The notes under the pieces are model-generated. The model searched no databases. It saw nothing but the letters and a program-made list of their open reading frames with translations, and was not told the origin of the DNA. From NCBI RefSeq assembly GCF_009830125.1, contig NZ_WUPT01000001.1:1364001-1428000 (forward strand): DNA of 64,000 nucleotides, in the 5' to 3' direction. Below, piece after piece: positions 44,473 through 53,069 of the stretch (the stretch's first letter is position 1; each line of letters begins with the position of its first letter). A program made the position numbers and the translations under genes. The DNA is from Kangsaoukella pontilimi (GTDB lineage Bacteria > Pseudomonadota > Alphaproteobacteria > Rhodobacterales > Rhodobacteraceae).

Positions 44473-45543
44473 TCATGCCGCCCGCTGGCGGAATTTCTTC
44501 TCGTGTCTCAGCCACGTTTCCGCGAAACGCAGCACATCCTCTTCTGTCGTCTCCGGCCCGAGCGAGACCCGGAGCGCGCTTTCCGCCGCCGCCTGATCCA
44601 GCCCCATCGCAGCCAGAACCCGTGGCGTCTTGACCTTGCCCGAAGAGCAGGCCGATCCGCTCGACACCGCAAAGCCGGCAAGGTCCATCTGCATCACCTG
44701 GGTCTCTCCCTTCCAGCCCGGCGTCACGAAACAGGACGTGTTGGGCAGGCGGGGACGATCATTCCCGACAAAAATAGTTCCCTTGGCGCCAGACGCCAGA
44801 CTTGATTCTAGAATATTTCTAAGTTTTTCAACCCCGGCCCAGACGCCGGCGTCCATGTCCCGGAGTGCCGCCGTCGCCGCCGCGCCGAACCCGGCGATCC
44901 CGGCCACGTTCTCGGTGCCGGACCGTCGGCCCAGTTCCTGCCCGCCGCCCTTCTGCACCGCCCCGATATCCAGCCCCTCGCGGACGATCAGCGCACCCAC
45001 ACCTTTCGGCCCGCCGATCTTGTGGGCCGAGACACAGGCCATGTCCGCGCCCGACCAGTGAAAGCTCCAAGGAATGCGCCCGGCCGCCTGCGTCACGTCC
45101 AGAAACAACGACCCGCAGCGGATCGCCCCATAGGGATACGCCCCGTCCTCGTCCCTCGCGGGCGGTTCGGTGATTACCCCGGTCTCCGAATTGGCCAGCC
45201 CCTTGGCCAGCACATTGGCCCCGCCTTCGGCATGGGTCAGGTCGAGATGCGCCCAGAGCGCATCATGGGCCGTCTCGTCGACACAGACCGCCCCATGCGG
45301 CGGCACGTGCGCCAAAATGCCCGCGGCCTCGGTCGCGCCGGACGTAAAAACCACCTCAGACGGTTTGCAGCCCACAAGCGCCGCCACCTCGCCCCGCGCC
45401 CGCTCCACTAGAGCCCGCGCCGCGCGTCCCTCGGCATGAACCGACGACGGATTGCCCGCGACATCGAGCGCCGCCAGCATCGCCGCACGTACCTCCTGCC
45501 GCAAAGGCGCCGTCGCATTCCAGTCAAGATAAACCCGCCCCAT
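44473..45543 (-). CDS. Cysteine desulfurase, NifS/IscS type
   Basis: A 356-residue class V aminotransferase-fold desulfurase of group I. PLP Lys in [13 protein letters not shown], mobile-loop Cys in [18 protein letters not shown]-terminal [11 protein letters not shown]. It is shorter than IscS (about 400). Preceded 103 bp upstream by iscR and followed 14 bp later by sufB, so the operon mixes ISC- and SUF-type desulfurases. Codons around residues 237-246 (AGA, AAT, ATT, CTA) are unusually AT-rich because they form the palindrome at 44807-44823. Its ribosome binding site GAGGG lies in the tail of the intergenic repeat. Confidence 0.92.
   Translation of the reverse strand: MGRVYLDWNATAPLRQEVRAAMLAALDVAGNPSSVHAEGRAARALVERARGEVAALVGCKPSEVVFTSGATEAAGILAHVPPHGAVCVDETAHDALWAHLDLTHAEGGANVLAKGLANSETGVITEPPARDEDGAYPYGAIRCGSLFLDVTQAAGRIPWSFHWSGADMACVSAHKIGGPKGVGALIVREGLDIGAVQKGGGQELGRRSGTENVAGIAGFGAAATAALRDMDAGVWAGVEKLRNILESSLASGAKGTIFVGNDRPRLPNTSCFVTPGWKGETQVMQMDLAGFAVSSGSACSSGKVKTPRVLAAMGLDQAAAESALRVSLGPETTEEDVLRFAETWLRHEKKFRQRAA
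44807..44823. promoter_or_regulatory. Intragenic Iron-Rhodo-box-like palindrome within the desulfurase gene
   Basis: TCTAGAA-TAT-TTCTAAG has the same 7-3-7 layout as the site at 46189-46205, with 12 of 14 arm bases the same. On the minus strand TTGAAA (plus 44826-44831) and TAGAAT (plus 44805-44810) make a promoter-like pair with a short 15-bp spacer around the palindrome. It could drive sufBCDS separately under IscR control. Function is inferred. Confidence 0.5.
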
Positions 45544-45547
45544 TATC

Positions 45548-45617
45548 GGCCCTCAAATATCCCGGGGAGCGCGAGGGGCAGGCCCCTCGCTTCGGTCGGA
45601 TGCGCCAGCATCCGACC
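45548..45617 (-). repeat. Two-hairpin intergenic repeat, copy 2
   Basis: On the minus strand: hairpin GGTCGGATGC/GCATCCGACC with TGGC loop, hairpin GCGAGGGGC/GCCCCTCGC, then the tail CCGGGATATTTGAGGGCC leading into the desulfurase ATG at 45543. The GAGGG of the tail is at ribosome-binding distance from that ATG. The two stems between iscR and the desulfurase may attenuate read-through or protect the iscR end. Confidence 0.65.
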
Positions 45618-45646
45618 AGCGCGACGGCGAAGCCGGCGCAACCCGG

Positions 45647-46105
45647 TCATTCGTCAACAACCTGGAAAAGCGCCGGTACGGCGGGGCATGGCGCAAGATC
45701 GTTCATGACCACATCGGACAGACGCGTCTGGTGGAGGAACACATAGACATGCGCCGAGAGCCCCTCCCAGAGACGGTTGGTCAGCGACTGCGCCCGGCTG
45801 CCCGACACCCCGCCCGAGGCGCCTGCCCCGGTATGCATGGCGCTGACCGTCTCGTCCACCGCGCCCAGAACATCGGCCACCCGGATGTCCGAGGCTGCCC
45901 GCGCCAGCCGGTACCCGCCGCCGGGACCCCGCACCGATTCCACCAGCCCCGCCCGGCGGAGCTTCACGAAAAGCTGTTCCAGATAGGGCAGCGAAATGTC
46001 CTGACGCTTGGAGATTTCGGCCAGCGACAGAAGCGCTCCGTCCTTCGCCATGGCCAGATCCGTCAGCGCGACCATGGCATAGCGGCCCTTCGTGCTCAGC
46101 TTCAT
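45647..46105 (-). CDS. iscR: Rrf2-family Fe-S regulator IscR
   Basis: A 152-residue winged-helix regulator: MKLSTKGRYAMVALTDLA, ISLPYLEQLFVKLRRAGLV and the wing SVRGPGGGYRLAR. The three cysteines that hold the [2Fe-2S] cluster in E. coli IscR are absent from the VDETVSAMHTGAGASGG region; the only Cys is Cys140 near the C-terminus. Rhodobacter sphaeroides IscR is known to bind a cluster with a single cysteine and to repress iron-sulfur genes. ATG 46105 matches the family start. The promoter upstream contains a perfect palindrome over the -10. Confidence 0.93.
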   Translation of the reverse strand: MKLSTKGRYAMVALTDLAMAKDGALLSLAEISKRQDISLPYLEQLFVKLRRAGLVESVRGPGGGYRLARAASDIRVADVLGAVDETVSAMHTGAGASGGVSGSRAQSLTNRLWEGLSAHVYVFLHQTRLSDVVMNDLAPCPAVPALFQVVDE

Positions 46106-46188
46106 GACGTCCACCCGCCTTAAATCATTGACCTCGGGGCGGCGGCAGCTTACCTGAACCGCAGCCGCACGGACGCCCCGGCGCCCGG

Positions 46189-46205
46189 TTTAGAATGGTT
46201 CTAAA
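46189..46205. promoter_or_regulatory. Iron-Rhodo-box-like operator of iscR-suf
   Basis: TTTAGAA-TGG-TTCTAAA, perfect seven-base arms. It overlaps the -10 of the iscR promoter, as expected of a repressor site. In Rhodobacterales such palindromes precede iron and Fe-S genes and IscR is the proposed binder. Confidence 0.8.
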
Positions 46206-46226
46206 GACCCCGACCAAATTCGTCAA
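46198..46226 (-). promoter_or_regulatory. iscR-suf promoter
   Basis: Minus-strand -35 TTGACG (plus 46221-46226), 17-bp spacer, -10 TAGAAC (plus 46198-46203). The -10 is within the right half of the palindrome. The leader before the iscR ATG is about 85 nt. Confidence 0.65.
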
Positions 46227-46267
46227 GAATTGGGGGCGCGGCGAGAGGGAAGAAATGAAGGGGACCC

Positions 46268-46921
46268 ATGCCCGAGGTGATTTTTCCCGGCCCTGAAGGC
46301 CGGCTCGAAGGCCGCTATCATCCGCAGAAGACGAAGGACGCGCCCATCGCGATCGTCCTGCACCCGCATCCGCAGTTCGGCGGGACGATGAACAACCGGG
46401 TCGTCTACAACCTGCATTACGCCTTCCACAAAATGGGCTTCACCGTACTCCGGTTCAATTTCCGGGGCGTCGGTCGCAGCCAGGGCGAATACGACCAGGG
46501 CGTGGGCGAATTGTCCGACGCCGCCTCGGCGCTCGACTACCTGCAGTCGATGAATCAGAACGCCAAGCATTGCTGGGTCGCGGGCTTCTCCTTCGGCGCC
46601 TGGATCGGGATGCAGCTTCTGATGCGCCGCCCCGAGATCACCGGCTTCATCTCGGTCTCGCCGCCGGCCAACATGTACGATTTCTCGTTCCTCGCCCCCT
46701 GCCCGTCGTCGGGTCTGATCATCAACGGCACCGCCGACCGCGTCGCGCCGCCCAAGGACACCCATGCCCTCGTCGAGAAACTGCACGAGCAGAAGGGCAT
46801 CACGATCACCCATAACGAGGTCGAAGGCGCGGGCCACTTTTTCGAAGACCCGCATATGGACACGATGATCGGCACCGTGACCGACTACGTTCAGCGCCGC
46901 CTGACCGAGACCACGCGCTGA
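46268..46921 (+). CDS. Alpha/beta hydrolase
   Basis: A 217-residue cytosolic hydrolase: oxyanion segment LHPHPQFGGTMNN, nucleophile elbow GFSFGA (Ser108), acid in NGTADRVAPP, and His in EGAGHFFED. It belongs to the group of small bacterial hydrolases of unknown substrate. Divergent from iscR with the Iron-Rhodo-box in the shared region, so iron control in this direction is possible. A GAGGGAAGAAATGAAGGGG leader precedes the ATG. Confidence 0.88.
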   Translation: MPEVIFPGPEGRLEGRYHPQKTKDAPIAIVLHPHPQFGGTMNNRVVYNLHYAFHKMGFTVLRFNFRGVGRSQGEYDQGVGELSDAASALDYLQSMNQNAKHCWVAGFSFGAWIGMQLLMRRPEITGFISVSPPANMYDFSFLAPCPSSGLIINGTADRVAPPKDTHALVEKLHEQKGITITHNEVEGAGHFFEDPHMDTMIGTVTDYVQRRLTETTR

Positions 46922-46927
46922 TCCGTC

Positions 46928-46945
46928 TGCCGCCCGAAAGCGGCA
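46928..46945 (+). terminator. Terminator of the hydrolase gene
   Basis: TGCCGC-CCGAAA-GCGGCA six-base stem seven nt after the stop, followed by ACAATATTCTC, which lacks a clean T run. Plausible but weak. Confidence 0.5.
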
Positions 46946-46957
46946 ACAATATTCTCG

Positions 46958-46969
46958 ATTGATATCAAT
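46958..46969. promoter_or_regulatory. 12-bp perfect palindrome upstream of the Tad genes
   Basis: ATTGATATCAAT, unusually AT-rich for this genome, lies 128 bp before the first TadE-like gene. It resembles a compressed FNR half-site pair but lacks the four-base centre, so the binder is unknown. Confidence 0.3.
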
Positions 46970-47096
46970 TGTCTGCGCTCTGCCAACAAGGCGGGGCGCG
47001 TAACATCAGATTCCCCTGAAGGGTCACCTTTCTGCCGCATTTCCGTCACGCCTATGCCCCGGCGCTCCTTGTAGAAAAGGGCGTTGCAGAATTCGC

Positions 47097-47573
47097 ATGA
47101 GGGACGGAATGTCCGCAGTCGCTCGCATATTTCGCCATCTGCGCGCCTACCGGCGCGACGAAGACGGCACCGCATCGGTCGAAGCGGTGCTGTGGCTTCC
47201 GCTGTTCGGTCTGATCTCCGGACTGCTCGTCGATGTGACCGTGGTGTTCCACGGCCAGGCCGAGGTCTACCGCGTGGTGCAGGATGCAAACCGCAGCGTC
47301 TCGGTTGGATTTCTCGACGACGCGGCCGAGGCCAAGACCTTCATCAACGACCGCCTGAGAACGATCGGCGTCAAACCCAAAACGATCGAAACCTATGTCG
47401 ATCCGAACCAGGACTTCATCGCCACCCGTGTCGTCGTCCCGGCAAGCAGCCTGCAACTGATCGGATACTTTTCAAGCCTGATGGAGCTCGACCTTGAGTT
47501 TCAGGCGGTTCACCTTCTGGACACCTGGGATCCGGCCACATTCGGCACCAGTTCCGTCAGCACGGTTTACTAA
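47097..47573 (+). CDS. TadE-like pilus assembly protein, first
   Basis: A 158-residue protein with the TadE pattern: short cytosolic basic N-terminus (RIFRHLRAYRRDEDGTASVEAV), a transmembrane helix LWLPLFGLISGLLVDVTVVF, then a periplasmic pseudopilin-like domain. The Glu of SVEAVLW is the conserved Glu of the pilin-like helix. ATG 47097 or 47109 (after GAGGGACGGA) may be the start. First of three tad-type genes; no tadA-C, flp or tadZ gene in the window. Confidence 0.82.
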   Translation: MRDGMSAVARIFRHLRAYRRDEDGTASVEAVLWLPLFGLISGLLVDVTVVFHGQAEVYRVVQDANRSVSVGFLDDAAEAKTFINDRLRTIGVKPKTIETYVDPNQDFIATRVVVPASSLQLIGYFSSLMELDLEFQAVHLLDTWDPATFGTSSVSTVY

Positions 47574-47576
47574 GCC

Positions 47577-47990
47577 ATGACATGCAACCGAAAACCGATA
47601 CTCAGCTTCCTGCGCCGCGAACACGGCGCCGCGACTGTGGAAACCGTTATCTGGCTGCCTTTCTTCATCGCCGCCTTCGGCTTCATGGTCGACCTCGCGA
47701 TGATCTTCAACGGACAGGCCAAGGTGCTGCGCGTCCTGCAGGACGTGAACCGCGAGTACTCGGTCGGCAATATCGCAAGCACGGCCGACACCGAAAAGCA
47801 GGTCCTCGCCGAGCTGAGCAAAATGGAAATCTGGCCGAGCGCGGCCTCGACCACGCAGGTGGCAGGCAACATCCGCTCGACGGTCGTCATCCCGACCAGG
47901 CAACTCACCATCACGCATTTCTTCGGCGCCTTCGCCAGCCTTGAAGTGGACGTGACGGCCGACATGACGGTCGAATATTTCGAGGGTTGA
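47577..47990 (+). CDS. TadE-like pilus assembly protein, second
   Basis: A 137-residue TadE relative: basic N-terminus, REHGAATVETVIW with the conserved Glu, helix LPFFIAAFGFMVDLAMIF, periplasmic domain. It resembles the previous product (shared FNGQAKVLRVLQDVNR versus FHGQAEVYRVVQDANR), a clear tandem duplication. 3 bp after the first and 3 bp before the TadG gene. Confidence 0.85.
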   Translation: MTCNRKPILSFLRREHGAATVETVIWLPFFIAAFGFMVDLAMIFNGQAKVLRVLQDVNREYSVGNIASTADTEKQVLAELSKMEIWPSAASTTQVAGNIRSTVVIPTRQLTITHFFGAFASLEVDVTADMTVEYFEG

Positions 47991-47993
47991 ACC

Positions 47994-49325
47994 ATGCAGA
48001 ACGCTACACTCCGTAAATTCACGCATCGCGAAGACGGCTCCCTGACGGTTCTCGGCCTCTTCATGATCGTGACCTTTCTGATCATCGGCGGCCTCGGCCT
48101 CGACGTGATGAGCGCGCTCAGCACGCGGACGAAACTTCAGGTGGCAGCCGACGCGGCCGCACATGCGGCCCTCATGGCGCGCAGCCTCGAGATGTCCGAG
48201 GACGACTCCAAGGACCTCGGCATGGCCATGGTCTACGCCGCCCTCCCCCAGTCGAAATACGGAAACCTGATCGAAAAGGGCGATATTCAGTTCGGCAAAT
48301 GGGACTCGAGCACGCAGCTCTTCACCGTCTTGGCGGGGTCTGACGACGCGGTTCTCGTGAACACCCAGCAGATCGCCGCGCGCAAGAACCCGCTTGGCAC
48401 GTTCTTCCTCCGGGTCATCAACATGAACTCGATGGACGTGATCAGCCAGTCGGTCTTCGAGACTTACGTTCCCACCTGTTTCCGTGAAGGCTTCGTGGCG
48501 CAGGACGTGGTCGACGTGCAGTCGAACAACAACTACGACAGCGGCTTCTGCATCCACTCGAATACCCATGTCGAGGTGAACAACGGCAACTCGTTCTGTG
48601 GCGCGATCGTGTCGATGCCGGACGAACGCGACCTTGTCGTCCCGAATTCGGATGAGTCGTCGAACCCCTGCCTGACCCAGGCCAGCCGCGATGGCGCATA
48701 CCGTCTCAAGGTGTTCCAGCAGATCGACGAGATCATCAACAACGTGACGGACCCGACATCGAAGTTCTTCCGGACCGCCTATGTCGACATCAATCCGCTT
48801 TCCGGTGCCCCTACAGTTGTCCCGGTCGCCAAGAACGACAAGCTGCATGATGTCTGGGTGTCCGGCGCAATCCATACGCGGACCTGCAACGCATCGAACC
48901 AGACGCTCAGCCTGCAGGCCAACCAGACCCTCACGAAGGGCGTCATCGTCACCAACTGCCAGGTGTCTCTCGGCGCAGGCTCTCAGCTGATCGATGTTAT
49001 TATCGTCTCGACGAACGAAAACGCCGACTCGATCAACGGCGCTGCTGGCGTCGTGCTGGGCCTCGATGACAATTGTACGCCCGGCGGTGGCGCGCAGCTG
49101 GTCACGAAGGGCGGCGTCAAGTTTCCCGCGGACCTTCAGATCTACGGCGGTCAGATCATCGCCGCGAAAGACATTCTCTTCGAATCCCGCGCCAATGGCA
49201 TCGAGGGCGTGTCGATGGTGGCTGGCGGTCGCATCGACGGCACATCGCTCATGAACATGGGTTTCTGCGGCGGGGCCGGCATGGAGAACAACTTCGCGCC
49301 CGAGTACCACCGCATGGCGACCTGA
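47994..49325 (+). CDS. tadG: TadG-like pilus assembly protein
   Basis: A 443-residue protein with the TadE/TadG N-terminal helix (EDGSLTVLGLFMIVTFLIIGGLGLD in two parts) and AADAAAHAALMA, the TadG signature, followed by a large periplasmic domain that includes right-handed-repeat-like valine/glycine-rich segments near residues 300-430 and paired cysteines (FREGFCxx, FCGAIVS, ECNTR-like). Third gene of the group. Probably involved in surface or pilus assembly with machinery encoded elsewhere. Confidence 0.82.
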   Translation: MQNATLRKFTHREDGSLTVLGLFMIVTFLIIGGLGLDVMSALSTRTKLQVAADAAAHAALMARSLEMSEDDSKDLGMAMVYAALPQSKYGNLIEKGDIQFGKWDSSTQLFTVLAGSDDAVLVNTQQIAARKNPLGTFFLRVINMNSMDVISQSVFETYVPTCFREGFVAQDVVDVQSNNNYDSGFCIHSNTHVEVNNGNSFCGAIVSMPDERDLVVPNSDESSNPCLTQASRDGAYRLKVFQQIDEIINNVTDPTSKFFRTAYVDINPLSGAPTVVPVAKNDKLHDVWVSGAIHTRTCNASNQTLSLQANQTLTKGVIVTNCQVSLGAGSQLIDVIIVSTNENADSINGAAGVVLGLDDNCTPGGGAQLVTKGGVKFPADLQIYGGQIIAAKDILFESRANGIEGVSMVAGGRIDGTSLMNMGFCGGAGMENNFAPEYHRMAT

Positions 49326-49353
49326 TCGCCACGCCTATCCTTCAAGTCGGCAA

Positions 49354-49385
49354 GGGCCCGGAGCATCGCTCCGGGCCTTGTCATT
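49354..49385 (+). terminator. Rho-independent terminator after tadG
   Basis: Ten-base stem GGCCCGGAGC / GCTCCGGGCC with ATC loop (49355-49377), extended by CAAG/TTG on the outside and followed by TTGTCATTT. Confidence 0.8.
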
Positions 49386-49404
49386 TCCGGGCTGCGGCAT
49401 TTTT

Positions 49405-49422
49405 GGTATACCTTCGCATACC
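49405..49422. promoter_or_regulatory. Dyad/direct repeat upstream of the monomeric isocitrate dehydrogenase gene
   Basis: GGTATACCTTCGCATACC: inverted GGTAT / ATACC arms, and the 5-mer ATACC occurs twice 10 bp apart. It lies about 115 bp before the gene in its presumed promoter region. Candidate operator, unverified. Confidence 0.3.
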
Positions 49423-49537
49423 GTCTTTCCATCCGCACCCGTCTGCGCTATGGGGCAGGCAGCATTTCCAAACCCCGGACGGGCCGCGCCACATGTGATG
49501 CGCGTCCGCGTTCCGGCCGATCCGCGAGGGCACTTCC

Positions 49538-51745
49538 ATGACCGACAGCTCCACCCCCGATATCGTCTACACCAAGGTCGACGAGGCCCCCGAACTGGCC
49601 AGCGCGTCGCTGTTGCCGATCATCCAGAAATTCGCCGCTGCTGCCGGGGTTTCGGTGGGCCGCAAGGACATCTCGCTCGCGGGCCGCATCCTTGCCGCTT
49701 TCCCCGACCACCTGACCGAAGAGCAGCGCATCGCCGACGACCTTGCGATCCTCGGCGACCTCGTGAAGACCCCCGAGGCCAACGTGATCAAGCTGCCGAA
49801 CATCTCGGCCTCGGTGCCCCAGCTTGTCGCCGCCATCTCCGAGTTGCAGGCGCAGGGCTATGCCGTTCCGGATTATCCCGAGAGCCCGTCGACCGACGCC
49901 GAGAAAGCGGCCCGTGCCGCCTATGACGCAATCAAGGGTTCGGCGGTGAACCCGGTCCTCCGCGAAGGCAACTCCGACCGCCGCGCCGCCGCTGCGGTCA
50001 AGAACTATGCCCAGAACAACCCGCACCGCATGGGTGACTGGTCCGCCGACAGCAAGACCCGGGTGGCGTCGATGTCCGGCAACGACTTCTTCTCGAACGA
50101 GAAATCCGCAACCCTCGACAAGGCGGCGACGGCGAAGATCGTCCTCGAGACCACCAGCGGCGAGACCGTCCTGAAAGAGGGCATCTCCTACCCCGCCGGA
50201 ACCGTGGTCGACGCGACCTTCATGTCGGCCAAGGCGCTGAACGCTTTCCTGGCCGAGGAAATCGAAGCCACCAAGGCCGACGACGGCGTCCTCTTCTCGC
50301 TCCACATGAAGGCGACGATGATGAAGGTTTCGGACCCGATCATCTTCGGCCACGCCGTCCGCGCGTGGCTTCAGCCGGTCTTCGACGCCCACGGCCCCGC
50401 GCTGAAAGCGCTTGGCGTGAACCCAAACTCGGGGCTTGGCGATCTGCTGGAGCGCGCAAAGGATTCGCGCGAGATCATGGCCGATATCGAAAAGGTCCGC
50501 GCCGAGCGCCCGCCGATGTACATGGTCAATTCCGATCGCGGCATCACCAACCTGCACGTACCGTCCGACGTCATCATCGACGCTTCGATGCCCGCACTGA
50601 TCCGAAACGGGGGCAAGGGCTGGGGCCCGAACGGCGAAGAGGCCGACACGGTCTGCGTGATCCCCGACAACTCCTATGCGCCGGTCTATGACGAGACGAT
50701 CGAGTTCTTCAAAGCCAACGGCAAGCTGAACCCTGCCACCGCCGGCACGGTGCAAAACCTTGGCCTGATGGCGCAGAAGGCCGAGGAATACGGCTCGCAC
50801 CCGACCACCTTCGAGATCCCCGAGGACGGCACCGTCCGCATGATCCTCGACGATGGCACGGTCCTGCATGAGCACGCGGTCGAAGCGGGCGACATCTGGC
50901 GTTCGGCCTCCACACGCAAGGCCCCGATCGAAGACTGGGTGAACCTCGCCATCGACCGGCAAAAGGCCACCGGCTTCCGCTCGATCTTCTGGCTGGACGA
51001 GAACCGGGCGCATGACGCCCAGCTTCTGAACTACGTCCTCCCTATTCTCGAGGCCAAGGGCGTTGCCGACAAGTTCGAGATCATGGCTCCCCGCGAAGCG
51101 ACCCGTGCCTCGCTTGAGACGATCACCAAGGGCGACAACACCATCGCCATCACCGGCAATGTGCTGCGTGACTACCTGACCGACCTCTTCCCGATCCTTG
51201 AACTGGCCACCTCGGCCAAGATGCTGTCGATCGTGAAGCTGATGCAGGGCGGCGGCCTGTTCGAGACGGGCGCGGGCGGCTCGGCACCGAAGCATGTCCA
51301 GCAGCTGCAGGAGGAAAACCACCTCCGCTGGGATTCGCTCGGCGAGTTCTGCGCGCTCGGGGAGAGCTTCAAGTTCCTCGCCGACGCGCGCGGCAATGCC
51401 AAGGCCCGCATCCTTGGCGAGGCGGTCGAGGCGGCAACGCAGGGCGTTCTGGATCACGACCGCTCGCCTGGCCGCAAGGTGGGCCAGCCCGACAACCGCG
51501 ACAGCCACTACTGGTTCGCCCGGTATTGGGCCGAAGCTTTGGCGGCTCAGAGCGAGGACGCCGACCTCGCCGCCGAATTCGCGCCGGTCGCACAGGCACT
51601 GGCAGAGAACGAAGCGCAGATTCTCAGCGAACTCGACACCGCGCAGGGGGAACCGGCCGATATCGGTGGCTATTACCATCCCGACCCGGCCAAGCTGGCA
51701 CAGGTGATGCGCCCCTCGGCCACGCTGAACGCCATCATCGGCTGA
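49538..51745 (+). CDS. icd: NADP-dependent isocitrate dehydrogenase, monomeric type
   Basis: A 735-residue monomeric isocitrate dehydrogenase, TCA cycle oxidative decarboxylation of isocitrate to 2-oxoglutarate with NADP+. Landmarks are [44 protein letters not shown], and [13 protein letters not shown]-like ([12 protein letters not shown]) with [11 protein letters not shown]. Length is as expected for the monomeric class. It is followed 62 bp later by an unrelated dimeric isocitrate dehydrogenase on the same strand. Confidence 0.95.
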   Translation: MTDSSTPDIVYTKVDEAPELASASLLPIIQKFAAAAGVSVGRKDISLAGRILAAFPDHLTEEQRIADDLAILGDLVKTPEANVIKLPNISASVPQLVAAISELQAQGYAVPDYPESPSTDAEKAARAAYDAIKGSAVNPVLREGNSDRRAAAAVKNYAQNNPHRMGDWSADSKTRVASMSGNDFFSNEKSATLDKAATAKIVLETTSGETVLKEGISYPAGTVVDATFMSAKALNAFLAEEIEATKADDGVLFSLHMKATMMKVSDPIIFGHAVRAWLQPVFDAHGPALKALGVNPNSGLGDLLERAKDSREIMADIEKVRAERPPMYMVNSDRGITNLHVPSDVIIDASMPALIRNGGKGWGPNGEEADTVCVIPDNSYAPVYDETIEFFKANGKLNPATAGTVQNLGLMAQKAEEYGSHPTTFEIPEDGTVRMILDDGTVLHEHAVEAGDIWRSASTRKAPIEDWVNLAIDRQKATGFRSIFWLDENRAHDAQLLNYVLPILEAKGVADKFEIMAPREATRASLETITKGDNTIAITGNVLRDYLTDLFPILELATSAKMLSIVKLMQGGGLFETGAGGSAPKHVQQLQEENHLRWDSLGEFCALGESFKFLADARGNAKARILGEAVEAATQGVLDHDRSPGRKVGQPDNRDSHYWFARYWAEALAAQSEDADLAAEFAPVAQALAENEAQILSELDTAQGEPADIGGYYHPDPAKLAQVMRPSATLNAIIG

Positions 51746-51807
51746 CCCGGACGACGCCCGGCGGCCCGTCAGACGGCCGCCGGTCCCAAACTGAGAGAGG
51801 CAGAGCG

Positions 51808-53019
51808 ATGAGCAAGATCAAGGTGGAGAACCCTGTCGTCGAACTCGACGGGGACGAAATGACCCGGATTATGTGGGACTTCATCAAACAAAAGCTGATC
51901 CTGCCCTATCTCGACATCGACCTGCTCTATTACGACCTCGGGATGGAAGAGCGGGACCGCACCGACGATCAGGTCACAATCGACGCCGCCGAAAAGATCA
52001 AGGAAGTCGGCGTGGGCGTGAAATGTGCCACGATCACCCCCGATGAGGCACGGGTCGAGGAGTTTGGCCTGAAAAAGATGTGGCGCTCGCCCAACGGGAC
52101 GATCCGCAACATCCTTGGCGGCGTCATCTTCCGCCAGCCGATCATCTGCCGGAACGTGCCGCGCCTTGTCCCCGGCTGGACCAAGCCCATCGTCATCGGC
52201 CGCCACGCCTATGGCGACCAGTACCGCGCGACGGACATGAAGTTCCCCGGCCCCGGCAAGCTCTCAATGAAATTCGTGGGCGAGGACGGCACCGTCATCG
52301 AGGAAGAGGTCTTCGATGCCCCGTCCTCGGGCGTCTACATGGGCATGTATAACCTCGACCCGTCGATCTACGATTTCGCCCGCGCCTCGTTCAACTACGC
52401 GCTGAATCTGAAATGGCCGCTCTACCTGTCGACCAAAAACACCATTCTCAAGGCCTATGACGGCCGCTTCAAGGAGGTCTTCGAAGAGGTCTACGAGGCC
52501 GAGTTCAAGGAAGCCTATGAAGAAGCCGGCATCTGGTACGAGCACCGCTTGATCGATGACATGGTGGCCTCGTCCCTCAAGTGGTCCGGCGGCTATGTCT
52601 GGGCCTGCAAGAACTATGACGGCGACGTGCAGTCCGACACCGTGGCGCAGGGCTTTGGCTCGCTCGGGCTGATGACCTCGATCCTGATGACGCCCGACGG
52701 AAAGATCGTCGAGTCAGAGGCCGCGCACGGCACCGTCACCCGCCACTACCGCCAGCATCAGAAGGGCGAGCAGACCTCGACCAACTCGATCGCATCGATC
52801 TTCGCCTGGACGGGCGGGCTCAAGCACCGCGCCAAGCTGGACGACAATTCCGAGCTCATGGGCTTTGCCGAGACGCTGGAGAAGGTCGTCATCGACACCG
52901 TGGAGTCAGGCCATATGACCAAGGACTTGGCGCTACTGGTCGGCCCAGATCAGGGCTGGATGACGACGACCGGTTTTCTCGACAAGATCGACGAGAACCT
53001 GCAGAAAGCCTTGTCCTGA
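51808..53019 (+). CDS. icd: NADP-dependent isocitrate dehydrogenase, dimeric eukaryotic-like type
   Basis: A 403-residue homodimeric enzyme of the eukaryote-like subfamily: [32 protein letters not shown] (isocitrate Ser and Arg), [26 protein letters not shown] and [15 protein letters not shown] 51808 with GAGAGAGG upstream; an in-frame ATG at 51526 lies inside the previous gene. The same reaction as the preceding gene product but no sequence relationship. Possibly differently regulated isozymes. Confidence 0.95.
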   Translation: MSKIKVENPVVELDGDEMTRIMWDFIKQKLILPYLDIDLLYYDLGMEERDRTDDQVTIDAAEKIKEVGVGVKCATITPDEARVEEFGLKKMWRSPNGTIRNILGGVIFRQPIICRNVPRLVPGWTKPIVIGRHAYGDQYRATDMKFPGPGKLSMKFVGEDGTVIEEEVFDAPSSGVYMGMYNLDPSIYDFARASFNYALNLKWPLYLSTKNTILKAYDGRFKEVFEEVYEAEFKEAYEEAGIWYEHRLIDDMVASSLKWSGGYVWACKNYDGDVQSDTVAQGFGSLGLMTSILMTPDGKIVESEAAHGTVTRHYRQHQKGEQTSTNSIASIFAWTGGLKHRAKLDDNSELMGFAETLEKVVIDTVESGHMTKDLALLVGPDQGWMTTTGFLDKIDENLQKALS

Positions 53020-53027
53020 AACGAAAA

Positions 53028-53047
53028 GGGCCGGTACGCGCCGGCCC
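53028..53047. terminator. Terminator after the dimeric isocitrate dehydrogenase gene
   Basis: GGGCCGG-TACGCG-CCGGCCC, seven-base GC stem, nine nt after the stop, followed by ATTCC on the plus strand and TTTTCG on the minus strand. It separates two converging genes. Confidence 0.7.
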
Positions 53048-53069
53048 ATTCCGTTCATCAGCGCGCCCG

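Noticed and set aside
42317-44596. 759-codon open frame on the plus strand
   Set aside because: Lies opposite sufB and its neighbours, which are unmistakable; product of low-information Arg/His/Leu type.
44473-45543. Desulfurase as nifS of a nitrogen-fixation cluster
   Set aside because: No nif genes; context is iscR and suf.
46958-46969. ATTGATATCAAT as an FNR/FnrL box
   Set aside because: The known site has TTGAT, four bases, ATCAA; here the half-sites overlap with no spacer, so it is listed only as a palindrome.
47472-51679. 612- and 743-codon frames on the minus strand
   Set aside because: Antisense to the Tad genes and monomeric isocitrate dehydrogenase; no domain recognised.
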